From the NCBI RefSeq assembly GCF_021168555.1, contig NZ_JAJOZS010000004.1, positions 124,001 to 188,000 on the forward strand: 64,000 nt of DNA, in the 5' to 3' direction. Source of the stretch: Stenotrophomonas sp. MMGLT7. Lineage in GTDB: Bacteria; Pseudomonadota; Gammaproteobacteria; Xanthomonadales; Xanthomonadaceae. Position numbers and translations under genes: made by a program. Positions 33,110 through 45,747 of the stretch are shown one piece after another. Position 1 is the first letter of the stretch. The number at the start of each line of letters is the position of its first letter. Under the pieces are notes generated by a model. That model ran no database searches. It saw nothing but the letters and a program-made list of their open reading frames with translations, and had not been told where the DNA came from.

Positions 33110-34146
33110 GGCCGCACCCGCGGGTCGTCGCCGGGCACGCCGACGCGGATGCGCCGGGAGAAGTCCACCGCCGCGTCGGCCGCGCGCGCATGCGCGGTGA
33201 TGTGGCCGCGCGCCTTGAGCGTGGCGAAGTCGTAGCCCGGCGTCAGCCCGCCATGGTCGTAGGCGTACTCGGCCGCGTAGCCGGACAGCAGCAGGCGCCA
33301 GTCCAGCGGCAGGCCCGGATCGATCAGCCGCGCCAGTTCGTAGACGATGGTGGTGCAGTTGCTGGTCAGGGTGTTGTAGAAGCGCGGGGCGCGCTGCAGC
33401 TGGCGCGCCTTGTCCAGGTAGCCCAGGAACATCTGCCGCAGTCCCGCGGGCGGGATGTTCAACCGGTACAGGTACATGTCCTCGCCGCGCGCGTTGGTGC
33501 GCACGCGCAGGATGTCGCGCTCGTCGGCGGCGATCACCACTTCCTCGAACTTGTGGAAGAAGCCGCCCAGCGCGGAGAACTTCTCGTCGCGTTCCTTGCG
33601 GATCTCCAGCGAGAACACCACCCGCTGGCCGTCGGCGAAGCCGAACGACACCAGCGTGTGGGCGATGGCCGGGCCCATCCAGTACGACATCGCCAGGTCG
33701 GCCGACTGCAGCTGCGACAGGTCGTAGCTGCGCGTTTCCCAGTTCACCTCGTAGTCGCTGTCGCTGCGCCAGTCGAAGTCGCGCACGTTGTGCAGGACCA
33801 CGTGGTCGCCGTCGACCTCCGGGCGCAGCAGCCGCGCCACGTCGTCGGCCCAGTCGCGGTCCTGCTGCGGCTGCATGCACAGGAACCCGGCCAGCAGCCC
33901 GGCGAAGCCCAGCCCGAAGATCGCCGCCACCACCCGGTTGCGCCCGCCCTCGCGCAGGCTCCACCAGGCCGCGGCGCCCATCCCCAGCCACACCAGCAGC
34001 ATCGCCGTGCGTACCAGCGCGTTGCTGTCGAGCAGGTAGAACAGCGCCATCGCGGCCCACAGCGTCGCGGCCGCCACCGCGCAGCGCAGCAGCCGGCGGC
34101 CGCGGCGGCGCCAGGGCGAGGATCCAGGCGATACCGGGGGACTCAT
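33106..34146 (-). CDS. DUF4105 / Lnb N-terminal-domain membrane protein
   Basis: 346 aa. Two or three N-terminal membrane helices (about 20-90) are followed by a periplasmic DUF4105 domain (about 95-335) with NVRDFDWRSDSDYEVNWETR, the SYWMGPAIAHTLVSFGF segment, LEIRKERDEKF and TLTSNCTTIVYELA. The conserved Asn-Cys-Thr is the likely catalytic site. RefSeq now names this domain after Lnb, a lipoprotein N-acyltransferase; whether this protein has that activity is unknown. Overlaps with TetR upstream and the lipoprotein hydrolase downstream (ATGA at both ends) suggest one envelope-lipid operon. Confidence 0.87.
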   Translation of the reverse strand: MSPPVSPGSSPWRRRGRRLLRCAVAAATLWAAMALFYLLDSNALVRTAMLLVWLGMGAAAWWSLREGGRNRVVAAIFGLGFAGLLAGFLCMQPQQDRDWADDVARLLRPEVDGDHVVLHNVRDFDWRSDSDYEVNWETRSYDLSQLQSADLAMSYWMGPAIAHTLVSFGFADGQRVVFSLEIRKERDEKFSALGGFFHKFEEVVIAADERDILRVRTNARGEDMYLYRLNIPPAGLRQMFLGYLDKARQLQRAPRFYNTLTSNCTTIVYELARLIDPGLPLDWRLLLSGYAAEYAYDHGGLTPGYDFATLKARGHITAHARAADAAVDFSRRIRVGVPGDDPRVRP

Positions 34147-34742
34147 GCAGTGGCGGCCTGCACCGTCTGCGGGCGGCGCCCGCCGGCGCGGCCCGGCGCC
34201 TCCAGCGCCTGCGCCACCAGGCGTGCCGAATCGGCCGCCAGCGACCTGCGCTCCTGCTCGTCGCCGCCGCGCAGGCATACGGCCAGCATGTCGACGACGA
34301 TGGCGATGTCGCGCTCGCCCACGTCGGCGCGGCACAGCCCGGCCGCGATCGCCTGACGCAGCAGCGGCATCAGCGAATCCATGATGCGCTGGTGCGCCTG
34401 CTCCACCAGCGGGTCGGCGCGCCCCACCGAGCGCCAGTAGTCGGCCAGCGGCGCACACACGGCGGTGTGCTCGGCCAGGTCCCGGATCAGCACGAACAGG
34501 CCGTCGGGGCGAGCGGCGCTGTCGCGCGCACACTGCTCCAGCGCCTGCAGCGCACGGTCCAGCAGCGCCGCCAGCAGCGCACGGCGATCGGGGAAGTTGC
34601 GGTACAGCGTGGCGCGGCCGAGCCCGGCGCGCTCCACCACCAGTTCCAGCGGGGCATGCACGCCGTGTTCGCAGAACACCTCGTCTGCGGCGTCGAGGAT
34701 CTGGCGGCGGCGTTGCAGGACATCGGGGCGGGGGGCGTTCAT
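34143..34742 (-). CDS. TetR/AcrR-family transcriptional regulator
   Basis: 199 aa from ATG 34742. The TTG six codons upstream lies inside the operator palindrome and is less likely. The N-terminal helix-turn-helix (about 10-55) reads RRRQILDAADEVFCEHGVHAPLELVVERAGLGRATLYRNFPDRRALL; the C-terminal ligand domain is diverse. It overlaps the following DUF4105 gene by 4 bases and probably controls its own operon through the palindrome at 34754-34769. Inducer unknown. Confidence 0.93.
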   Translation of the reverse strand: MNAPRPDVLQRRRQILDAADEVFCEHGVHAPLELVVERAGLGRATLYRNFPDRRALLAALLDRALQALEQCARDSAARPDGLFVLIRDLAEHTAVCAPLADYWRSVGRADPLVEQAHQRIMDSLMPLLRQAIAAGLCRADVGERDIAIVVDMLAVCLRGGDEQERRSLAADSARLVAQALEAPGRAGGRRPQTVQAATA

Positions 34743-34753
34743 GCCGGCATTAT

Positions 34754-34769
34754 CGGACAAATCTGTCCG
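34754..34769. promoter_or_regulatory. Palindromic operator, probable TetR site
   Basis: CGGACA-aatc-TGTCCG, a perfect 6-bp palindrome with 4-base spacer, 11 bases before the TetR ATG. It overlaps the only -10-like sequence (GATAAT on the minus strand). Position and symmetry fit autorepression by the adjacent TetR protein. Confidence 0.6.
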
Positions 34770-34797
34770 GATTGGGCGCCGTGCCCGCCGCGAGGCC

Positions 34798-37512
34798 TCA
34801 TCCGGTGTTCTGCAGCCCCTGCGACACGCCGTTGACGCAGGCCACCAGCGCGCGCAGCAGCTCGTCGTCGCCGCTGCCGCCCTCGCGCCAGCGCCGCAGC
34901 AGGTCCACCTGCAGCACGCTCATCGGGTCGATGTAGGGGTTGCGCAGGCGGATCGACAGTGCCAGCCGCGGGTCGTGCTGCAGCAGCGAGCGCTGCCCGG
35001 TGAGCGCCTCGATCCAGTCCCCGGTCAGCGCCAGCTCCGCGGCGATCTGCGGGAAGAAGTGCGCGTGCAGCGGCCCGGACAGGCGCGAGAACAGCTCGGC
35101 GATGGCCAGGTCACCCTTGGACAGCACCATCGCCGCGTCGTCCAGGAAGGTGCGGAAGAACGGCCAGTCGTGCGCCATCTCGCGCAGGATGTCCTCGTGG
35201 CCGGCGTCCACCGCCGCCCGCAGGCCGCTGCCGACGCCGTACCAGCCCGGGATCACCGCCCTCGCCTGGCTCCAGGCGAACACCCACGGGATCGCGCGCA
35301 GGTTGGACAGCGCGGCATCCTCGCCGAGCCGGCGCGACGGCCGCGAGCCCAGGGTCATGCGCTCGATCACGTCGATCGGCGTGGCCTGGCGGAAGTAGGC
35401 CATGAAGCCGGGCTGGCCGACGAAGCCGCGGTAGGCCTGCGAGCTGGCCTGCGCCACGAGTTCCATCACCGGCTTCCAGATTTCCTCGCGCGGCTCGGGC
35501 GGGCGCGGGCGGATGCTCGAACGCAGCACCGCGCCCAGCGACTGCTCCAGCGAGCGCAGCGCCAGCGCGCGGATGCCGTACTTGCGGTGGATCACCTCGC
35601 CCTGCTCGGTCACCCGCAGGCGGCCGTCGACGCTGCCGCGCGGCGCCGCCTCCAGCGCGCGGGTGGTCTTGCCGCCGCCGCGCACGATCGAGCCGCCGCG
35701 ACCGTGGAAGAAGGTCAGGGCGATGCCGAGCGCGTGCGCGGCCTCGACCAGTTCCACCTGCGCGCGCTGCAGGCCCCAGCGCGAGGCGGCGATGCCGCCG
35801 TCCTTGCCGCTGTCCGAATAGCCCAGCATCACCATCTGCACGTTGCCGCGCGCGGCCAGGTGGGCGCGGTAGACCGGGTCGGCCAGCAGGTCGCGCAGCA
35901 CCTCGGTGCCGTGGCCCAGGTCCTCGATGGTCTCGAACAGCGGCGCGATGTCCAGCGGCACCACGCCGTGCGCGTCCACCAGCCCGCCGCGGCGGGCCAG
36001 CGCCAGCACCGCGAGCACGTCGGCGCGGTCGTGCGCCATGGAGATGATGTAGCTGCCCAGCGCATCGGCGCCGTGGCGCCGGCGCGCGTCGGCCAGCGCC
36101 GCGAACACCGCGTCCAGCCGCGCGTTGCCCTCGTCGCCGGCGCCCGGCAGCGCCTGCTCGCCGCCGGCGCAGGGCTGCAGCCGCGCGGCGCGGGCCGCGG
36201 TGTCGAGCCGGTCCCAGTCGTCCACTCCCAGCGCGGCGGCCACCGCGCGCGCATGCACGCCGGACTCCTGGCGCACGTCCAGCCGCGCCAGGTGGAAGCC
36301 GAAGGTACGCACGCGCCAGGCCAGGCGGCGGATCGCGAACAGCCCGGCGTGCACGCCGCGGTTGGCCTCCAGGCTGCGCATGACCAGCGCGATGTCGGCC
36401 TCCAGCTCCGCCGGTCCGGGATAGCCGCCGGGTGCGTCCGCGGCGGTGGCGCGCAGGCGCGCGCGCATCAGGTCGTTGAGCAGCCGGTAGGGCATGTCGG
36501 CATGGCGCGGGCGCGAGCCTGCCGCCGCCTCCGGCAGCAGCGCGCGGTAGTGCTCGATCCGCGCCAGCACCTGCCCGCTCACATCCACCAGCGAGGTGGA
36601 CTGGCTCAGCAGGCCGGCCAGCTGCTCCAGTTCCTTCAGGTACAGCTCGATGATCGCCGCGCGCTGCGCGTCCAGCGTGGCGCGGATGGTGGCGGCATCG
36701 ACATTGGGGTTGCCGTCCATGTCCCCGCCCACCCAGGTGCCGAAGCGCAGCAGCCGCGGCAACGGCGGGCACCGGCCATGGGTCTGCTTCAGCGCGTGCT
36801 CCAGGCTCTCGTACAGCGCCGGCACGATGCGGTACAGCACCCGCGTCAGGTAGAAACCCACATGCTCGCGCTCGTCGGCCACGGTGGGGCGCACCGGCGA
36901 GGAATCGGCGGTCTGCCAGGCGGCGGTCAGCGCCATGCGGAAGCGCGCCAGGTCGACCTCGCGCTCGTGCGGGGTGCGCTGGCCGTCCAGGTCGTCGACC
37001 AGCGCGGCCACCATCAGCTGCTCCTTCTCCAGCAGCGCGCGGCGCACCGCCTCGGTCGGGTGCGCGGTGAACACCGGCTCGATGTCGATGCGCGGCAGCC
37101 AGCCGGCCAGCTCGTCCGCGTCCACGCCCTGGGCGTGCAGCTTCTGCAGCGCGTCGTGCAGGCCGTCCGGCTGCGGGGTGTCGATGCCGCTGCGCTGGTA
37201 GTCGCGGCGGCGGCGGATGCGGTGCACCCGCTCGGCGATGTTGACCACCTGGAAGTAGGCGCTGAACGCGCGCACCAGCGCCTCGGCCTGGCGCGGCGCG
37301 CGACCGTCGAGCAGCCCGCTCAGCGCCTGCGGCGGGGCCTGGCTCTCGCGCCGGGCGATGGCGGCGGTGCGGATGCGCTCGATCTCGCCGAGGAACTCCT
37401 GCGACACCTGCTCGGCCAGCATGTCGCCCACCAGCGCGCCCAGGCGGCGCACGTCGTCGCGCAGGGGAAGGTCGGGGGTGGCGAACTCCAGGCTGCTGCG
37501 GGACTCGTTCAT
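34798..37512 (-). CDS. ppc: Phosphoenolpyruvate carboxylase
   Basis: 904 aa from ATG 37512 (a GTG three codons upstream is possible). It carboxylates phosphoenolpyruvate to oxaloacetate to refill the TCA cycle. Signatures: [12 protein letters not shown] (catalytic His near 145), [38 protein letters not shown] (catalytic mobile loop), [13 protein letters not shown], and the absolutely conserved C-terminal QNTG. Length and order are normal. No obvious partners; tetR follows after 55 bp on the same strand but is separately controlled by its own operator. Confidence 0.97.
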   Translation of the reverse strand: MNESRSSLEFATPDLPLRDDVRRLGALVGDMLAEQVSQEFLGEIERIRTAAIARRESQAPPQALSGLLDGRAPRQAEALVRAFSAYFQVVNIAERVHRIRRRRDYQRSGIDTPQPDGLHDALQKLHAQGVDADELAGWLPRIDIEPVFTAHPTEAVRRALLEKEQLMVAALVDDLDGQRTPHEREVDLARFRMALTAAWQTADSSPVRPTVADEREHVGFYLTRVLYRIVPALYESLEHALKQTHGRCPPLPRLLRFGTWVGGDMDGNPNVDAATIRATLDAQRAAIIELYLKELEQLAGLLSQSTSLVDVSGQVLARIEHYRALLPEAAAGSRPRHADMPYRLLNDLMRARLRATAADAPGGYPGPAELEADIALVMRSLEANRGVHAGLFAIRRLAWRVRTFGFHLARLDVRQESGVHARAVAAALGVDDWDRLDTAARAARLQPCAGGEQALPGAGDEGNARLDAVFAALADARRRHGADALGSYIISMAHDRADVLAVLALARRGGLVDAHGVVPLDIAPLFETIEDLGHGTEVLRDLLADPVYRAHLAARGNVQMVMLGYSDSGKDGGIAASRWGLQRAQVELVEAAHALGIALTFFHGRGGSIVRGGGKTTRALEAAPRGSVDGRLRVTEQGEVIHRKYGIRALALRSLEQSLGAVLRSSIRPRPPEPREEIWKPVMELVAQASSQAYRGFVGQPGFMAYFRQATPIDVIERMTLGSRPSRRLGEDAALSNLRAIPWVFAWSQARAVIPGWYGVGSGLRAAVDAGHEDILREMAHDWPFFRTFLDDAAMVLSKGDLAIAELFSRLSGPLHAHFFPQIAAELALTGDWIEALTGQRSLLQHDPRLALSIRLRNPYIDPMSVLQVDLLRRWREGGSGDDELLRALVACVNGVSQGLQNTG

Positions 37513-37728
37513 CGGCGGCACACGGGTGGGATTGCCCCCAGCCTAACCGAAGCCGGCCGGCACTCCCGCCACGCTTGCAGGCGCAACTTTCGCGGTGCGG
37601 GTCGGGCCGACGTGCGGGCCGACGCGATTTCATGGAGCACCGGGGCCGTGGCTCAGTCCCACCGCGGTTGCTGTGCCCGGGCGGGCATCTTGGGGGCGGG
37701 ATTACGGGGCGGCCGCGAGGACGAGGCC

Positions 37729-37757
37729 GACTTCAGTCGCGATGGGGCCTTGCCGAC
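37729..37757. repeat. Truncated family A REP remnant
   Basis: gacttcagtcgcgatggggccttgccgac matches the left arm and linker of the family A doublets but lacks GTAGGAGC and the right arm. It lies in the 454-bp gap 37513-37966, which holds no gene. Confidence 0.6.
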
Positions 37758-37814
37758 ATTGCCTTCAACGTCGTTGTCTTTCTCGATTCCCTTGATGACC
37801 CACCCGGCCCCCTC

Positions 37815-37880
37815 GTAGAGCCGAGCTCGCTCGGCTGGAGCTTTCCCGGTACCGCCCCAGCCGAACAAGCTCGGCGCTAC
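37815..37880. repeat. REP doublet, family B (GTAG type)
   Basis: gtagagccgagctcgctcggct followed by a linker with cccggtaccg and the near-complementary agccgaacaagctcggcgctac. Each monomer starts with GTAG and folds as AGCCGAGC-tc-GCTCGGCT, the layout of Stenotrophomonas SMAG-type REPs. A second copy is at 61177-61241. Confidence 0.8.
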
Positions 37881-37966
37881 GAAGGCGCGCGGCTCGCAAG
37901 GTTTCCTGTCCAAAGAGGCATCATCGGCGGATCAGGAAAAACCAACGACGTTGAATGGCTTTGGCC

Positions 37967-40450
<2,484 letters not shown>

Positions 40451-40563
40451 CGTCGGTTTCCGCGTTAGGCCAGCAGGCGACCATAGCAGCGCACGGCGCC
40501 ACGGCGACGTGCCGTTGGTTGGGGCGGCCCCTGCCGGCGAGAGATCATCTCAGCGAGCGCCGG

Positions 40564-40590
40564 TTCCCTTCTCCCGCGTGCGGGGGAAGG
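40564..40590. repeat. Family C repeat fragment
   Basis: ttcccttctcccgcgtgcgg-gggaagg, the first hairpin of the family C unit only. It lies between the S9 peptidase and the ahcY promoter. Confidence 0.55.
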
Positions 40591-40678
40591 AAACGGCCAT
40601 GCCTCGGGACGAAACGACAGGGGCGGGCAGGACACCGTTGGAATCCGCACGATTCATGCCCCCGGCCGGCCCAGCCGA

Positions 40679-40684
40679 TATAAT
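40679..40684 (+). promoter_or_regulatory. -10 box of the ahcY transcript
   Basis: A perfect TATAAT placed about 12 bases before the riboswitch begins, so transcription would start just at the aptamer's 5' edge. The -35 region is weak. Confidence 0.6.
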
Positions 40685-40695
40685 CGCCGGCCTGT

Positions 40696-40797
40696 GCCGA
40701 GGGGCGCTGCGACCAGGGCGCGAGTGATCGCCGATGTGCGGATCACCGCCGCCGACCTGGCCAGGCTCGTCACAGGCCACACGTCAACGGCGCCCGG
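40696..40797 (+). promoter_or_regulatory. S-adenosylhomocysteine (SAH) riboswitch
   Basis: Conserved aptamer parts are visible: gccgaggggcgctgcgacc (40695-40713), the ccaggctcg block (40761-40769) and caacggcgccc (40785-40795), whose gcgccc pairs with ggggcgc to form P1 and a pseudoknot. A variable hairpin (gtgatcgccgatgtgcggatcac) lies between. SAH riboswitches turn on ahcY when SAH, an inhibitor of methylation, accumulates. The aptamer ends 40 bases before the ahcY ATG. Confidence 0.85.
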
Positions 40798-40837
40798 CAA
40801 CGCGAGCACATCCCTCGCCATTGACCGGAGTACCACC

Positions 40838-42283
<1,446 letters not shown>

Positions 42284-42312
42284 GCCGCCGGCGGCTCGTT
42301 GCCGGACCAAGG

Positions 42313-42339
42313 ACGGGCGCCGCGAGGCGCCCGTTTTCT
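42313..42339 (+). terminator. Rho-independent terminator of ahcY
   Basis: Stem acgggcgcc/ggcgcccgt with gcga loop followed by a TTTTCTT run, 29 bases after the stop codon. Confidence 0.88.
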
Positions 42340-42393
42340 TCTGGATTGCCGCGGATCCGGCGCGCAATGGCCGCCCACAAATCCCCTTCCCCC

Positions 42394-42460
42394 GTAGGAG
42401 CGACTTCAGTCGCGATGGGCTTTACCGGTAGAGCCCCATCGCGACTTAAGTCGCTCCTAC
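42394..42460. repeat. REP doublet, family A
   Basis: GTAGGAGCGACTTCAGTCGC in both orientations with the gatgggctttaccggtagagccccatc linker; one change in the right arm (cgacttaagtcg). It sits between convergent ahcY and queH. Confidence 0.87.
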
Positions 42461-42542
42461 CGGGTGCGCCTGCGGATGGACCACCTTCGAACCACTCGTG
42501 CGCCAGCGATCGGCACGCGCAACCGCGATCGCGGACCGGCCA

Positions 42543-43202
42543 TCAGGATTCCGCGTCCCCGTCCCCATAGAACTTCACCCCCAGGCGGATCCGCTCGCGG
42601 CCCTGCGCGCGCCGGTGCCGGTTGCTGTCGCGCAGCGAGTACACGCAGCCGCAGTACTCCTGCTGGTAGAAGTTCTCCCGCTTGCTGATCTCGATCATGC
42701 GCTGGCTGCCGCCGCCCTTGCGCCAGTTGTGGTCCCAGTAGACCAGGCCCTCGTAGGGCGCGGCGGCGCGATGCCCGCAATCGTTGATCTGCGCCATGTT
42801 CTTCCAGCGCGAGATCCCCAGCGAACTGGTCATCACCGTGAAGCCGTGCTCGTGGGCATGCAGCGCGGTGCGCTCGAAGCGCATGTCGAAGCACATGGTG
42901 CAGCGGATGCCGCGCTCGGGCTCGTCCTCCATGCCCCTGGCGCGGGCGAACCAGTTGTCGGTGTCGTAGTCGGCATCGACGAACGGGACCCTGTGCTTCT
43001 CGGCGAAGCGGATGTTCTCCTGCTTGCGCAGCTCGTACTCCTTCAACGGATGGATGTTCGGGTTGTAGAAGAAGATCGTGTAGTCGATGCCCGACGCCAC
43101 GAACGCCTCCATCAGCTCGCCCGAGCAGGGAGCGCAACACGAATGCAGCAGCAGGCGGCTGCCGCCGTCCGGCAGGGCCAGTTTCTCGCGTGTTGCGCTC
43201 AT
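42543..43202 (-). CDS. queH: Epoxyqueuosine reductase QueH
   Basis: 219 aa. This is the DUF208 family member that reduces epoxyqueuosine to queuosine in tRNA wobble positions, a non-orthologous replacement of QueG. The four-cysteine pattern is present: [12 protein letters not shown] near the N-terminus, RCTMCFDMR in the middle and [11 protein letters not shown] near the C-terminus, consistent with an iron-sulfur centre and zinc. Further conserved blocks are [17 protein letters not shown] and DWFARARG-like NWFARARG. It lies 27 bases after the MetE-like gene on the same strand and may be co-transcribed with it. Confidence 0.93.
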   Translation of the reverse strand: MSATREKLALPDGGSRLLLHSCCAPCSGELMEAFVASGIDYTIFFYNPNIHPLKEYELRKQENIRFAEKHRVPFVDADYDTDNWFARARGMEDEPERGIRCTMCFDMRFERTALHAHEHGFTVMTSSLGISRWKNMAQINDCGHRAAAPYEGLVYWDHNWRKGGGSQRMIEISKRENFYQQEYCGCVYSLRDSNRHRRAQGRERIRLGVKFYGDGDAES

Positions 43203-43229
43203 GCCCGCATCTCCGTCGCTATCGCCGGC

Positions 43230-44405
43230 TCAACCCCAGACTTCCCGCGCGACCTCGCCGATCAGGCGGATCTTCGCCCACTGCTGCTCCTCGGTGAGGG
43301 CGTTGCCTTCCTCGGTCGAGGCGAAGCCGCACTGGGTGCTCAGGCACAGCCGCTCCAGCGGCAGGTAGCGGCTCGCCTCGCGGATGCGGGCGACGACGGC
43401 CTCCCGGTCCTCCAGCTCGCCGACCTTGGACGACACCAGCCCCAGCACGACCTTCTTGTCGCCGGAGACCTGCGCCAGCGGCGAGAAATCGCCGGCACGG
43501 TCGGTATCGAATTCCAGGTAGTACGCCGAGACGTTCTCCCTGGCGAACAGGAACGGCGCGATCGGGTCGTAGCCGCCCTGCGCCGCCCAGGTGGAGCGGT
43601 AGTTGCCGCGGCACACGTGGGTGGTGATCGCCAGGTCGGCCGGCGCACCGGCCAGGGCGCGGTTGTTCACCTCCAGCAACTCGTTGGCGAGGGCCTCGAC
43701 ACTGTCGCTGATGACCGTGGCCGGGCCGTGCTCGCAGCAGCTGCCGTCGCTGTTGGCGGCGGCGATGCCGGCGTTGCTGTAGCGCGGGTCCACCATCATC
43801 CCCCAGGTGCAGTCGTCGAACTGCAGGCTGCGGCAACCGAGGGCGTACAGCTCGGCGATGAAGGTGCGGTAGGCCGCGGCGATGTCCTCGATCAGCGCCT
43901 CGCGCGAGGGATAGATCGCCTCGGTCGCCGCCAGGTTCTCCGGACGGTGCAGTTCCTTGAAGAACTGCGCCGGCGCCGGCACCGTCAGGCGCGGCAGCAC
44001 GCTGGCGTCGGCCAGCCCCTGGATGAACTGGAAGTGCGCGAGGAACGGATGGTCGGCGCCGCCCAGCTTGCCGGTCAGGCGTGCCGTCTCCGGGCGCGTT
44101 TCCATGTCGGCGAAGCGGTAGCCGTGTTCCAGCTGCGCCTTCTCCACGCCCTGCAGGCCCCACATGAAGTCCAGGTGCCACCAGCTGCGGCGGAACTCGC
44201 CATCGGTGATGGCCTGCAGCCCGGCCGCCTTCTGCCTGGCGACCAGGTCGGTGATGGCGCGGTCCTCCACCGCCTCCAGCGCGGCGGCATCGATCTCGCC
44301 GGCGGCGAAGCGGCGACGCGCGGCATGCAGGTAGTCGGGGCGCAGGTAGCTGCCGACGACGTCGGCGCGGAAGGGAGGGACGAGGCGGGTTGCGGGGGCG
44401 GTCAT
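43230..44405 (-). CDS. Cobalamin-independent methionine synthase-like (MetE C-terminal / YxjG-YxjH type)
   Basis: 391 aa, equal to the catalytic half of MetE only. Zinc and substrate features: FRADVVGSYLRPDYLHAARR, ITDGEFRRSWWHLDF, LQFDDCTWGMM, ITTHVCRGNYRSTW (His/Cys ligands), YYLEFDTDRAGDF and LCLSTQCGFAS (Cys ligand). The family transfers a methyl group to homocysteine, often from methyl donors other than long-chain folate. A cobalamin riboswitch precedes it (44520-44697), which fits a B12-independent enzyme shut off when B12 allows MetH to work. queH follows. Confidence 0.9.
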   Translation of the reverse strand: MTAPATRLVPPFRADVVGSYLRPDYLHAARRRFAAGEIDAAALEAVEDRAITDLVARQKAAGLQAITDGEFRRSWWHLDFMWGLQGVEKAQLEHGYRFADMETRPETARLTGKLGGADHPFLAHFQFIQGLADASVLPRLTVPAPAQFFKELHRPENLAATEAIYPSREALIEDIAAAYRTFIAELYALGCRSLQFDDCTWGMMVDPRYSNAGIAAANSDGSCCEHGPATVISDSVEALANELLEVNNRALAGAPADLAITTHVCRGNYRSTWAAQGGYDPIAPFLFARENVSAYYLEFDTDRAGDFSPLAQVSGDKKVVLGLVSSKVGELEDREAVVARIREASRYLPLERLCLSTQCGFASTEEGNALTEEQQWAKIRLIGEVAREVWG

Positions 44406-44519
44406 GGCGGGTCCTGGGTTGTCTGGACGGAAGTCGGACCGGCACGGCACAGCCGCGGTTGCGGCGGAGGCCACAACCTTGGACATGCACCCGGCCCGAA
44501 CACCCCGTCGGAAGGTCGA

Positions 44520-44697
44520 TGAACATCCAGGCAGGTCTCCTGGCTCGCAGGTCGACGCCACTGCGCCCTCTTCCCAGGGATCGACCCCAGTGAGCATTGG
44601 CGGGTGGCTCGCTGCTTACAGTTGCGGGGGCAGCACCGGCATCGACCGGTTTCCCTCTTAGCTGCGGCGGCACAAGCGAACCGCCGCAGAACCTTGA
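44520..44697 (-). promoter_or_regulatory. Cobalamin (AdoCbl) riboswitch
   Basis: Read on the minus strand, all hallmarks are present. TAAGAGGGAAACCGGT lies near 44660-44643, the core GCTGCCCCCGCAACTGTAA is at 44634-44616, CACTG and GGGAAG blocks follow, and the B12 box GCCAGGAGACCTGCC is at 44544-44530. About 115 bases separate it from the methyltransferase ATG and form the expression platform. It should repress the downstream gene when cobalamin is abundant. Confidence 0.93.
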
Positions 44698-44709
44698 TGT
44701 TGCGTGCTA

Positions 44710-44978
44710 GTGTAGTGCGTGCGGCCAGGGCGCGCACCGTGTCTGCCGCCGGCTGTCCGGTACGAGGTGCCGGCAGTCATGAGCCCCGTCCTTCCCCGGA
44801 TCGCCCGCCCGCGCCGGAGCGGCGACCGGCGTTTCCGCGACTGCGATGCGCCATCGTGGCGATGCCCCGCTCCCGTCGATCGCTTCTGCATCACTGTCGG
44901 CCGAGAACCGACGGTGGTAGTGGGTACCCATCGCTGGCGCGGCGTGCCGATGCCGCCGGACTTCCACGCAGACCCTTC
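44710..44978. other. Divergent spacer between the riboswitch transcript and DJ-1/PfpI gene
   Basis: No gene recognised. It should hold the promoters of both flanking genes; TACACT at 44714-44709 on the minus strand is a possible -10 box for the riboswitch transcript. Confidence 0.35.
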
Positions 44979-45656
44979 ATGCACGTCAACTTCCTGCTGT
45001 TTCCCGACTTGACCCAGCTCGACCTGACCGGGCCCTACGAGGTGCTCGCCCGTGCTCCCGGCTTCACGATCGACCTCGTATCGCCTTCCATGGAACCGGT
45101 GCGCTCGGACCGCGGGCTGACGCTGCTGCCGACCGCCACCTTCGCCACCGCCGCGCCCTGCGAGCTGCTCGTGGTACCCGGCGGGCCGGGGACGGACCAG
45201 GCCCTGCTGGATCGGCGATGGCTGGATTTCACCGCGTGCCAGGCCGCCGGTGCCGGGTTCGTCCTCGGCATCTGCACCGGCTCCCTGCTGCTCGGCGCGG
45301 CGGGACTGCTGCGCGGCAGGCGCGCCGCCTGTCACTGGCAGGCGCGTGAGTTCCTGGCCTCGTTCGCTGCGACACCGGACGAGTCGCGCATGTGCATCGA
45401 CGGCAACATCTTGACCTCGGGAGGGGTGACGTCCGGCATCGACCTGGCGCTGAAGGCGGTCGCGCTGGTGTGCGACGAGGATGCGGCACGCCAGATCCAG
45501 CTGCAGATCGAATACGACCCGCAACCGCCGTTTCCCGGCGGGACGCCGCGCACGTCGCCGGACCGCATCGTGCAGCGCTGCCTGGACGCCGGGCGCGAAC
45601 GCCACGCCGCCCGCGCCCGCGCCGTCGCGCAGGCATCGGCTGCCCTCGACGCCTGA
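44979..45656 (+). CDS. DJ-1/PfpI-family protein (isonitrile hydratase-like)
   Basis: 225 aa. A class I glutamine amidotransferase-like fold: MHVNFLLFPDLTQLDLTGPYEVLAR, LLVVPGGPGTDQALLD, and the nucleophile elbow GICTGSLLLGAAGLLRGRRAACHW (Cys about residue 105). The second half has ILTSGGVTSGIDLALKAV. The pattern matches cyclohexyl-isocyanide hydratase (InhA-type) more than glyoxalase III. Proposed role: detoxification of a small reactive compound; substrate unproven. No strong ribosome-binding site precedes the start. It is transcribed alone or with grxB. Confidence 0.88.
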   Translation: MHVNFLLFPDLTQLDLTGPYEVLARAPGFTIDLVSPSMEPVRSDRGLTLLPTATFATAAPCELLVVPGGPGTDQALLDRRWLDFTACQAAGAGFVLGICTGSLLLGAAGLLRGRRAACHWQAREFLASFAATPDESRMCIDGNILTSGGVTSGIDLALKAVALVCDEDAARQIQLQIEYDPQPPFPGGTPRTSPDRIVQRCLDAGRERHAARARAVAQASAALDA

Positions 45657-45747
45657 ACGCCCCGGTCCGCGCCCACCCGCGGATGCGTTGGGCATGCCAT
45701 CGCAACCGGGGCATGATGGCGGACCCGTCCGCGATCCCGATGCCTCG

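Noticed and set aside
34743-34760. TTG start six codons upstream of the TetR ATG
   Set aside because: It lies inside the CGGACA/TGTCCG palindrome and -10 region, so it is unlikely to be transcribed or translated; the ATG at 34742 fits the family N-terminus.
34465-37818. Long open frame opposite ppc
   Set aside because: The minus strand encodes an intact phosphoenolpyruvate carboxylase; the opposite frame is Arg/His/Gln-rich and matches nothing.
44604-44978. N-terminal extension of the DJ-1/PfpI protein
   Set aside because: The extension lies over the cobalamin riboswitch's 5' region and has no similarity to the family, whose N-terminus is the MHVNFLLF segment.
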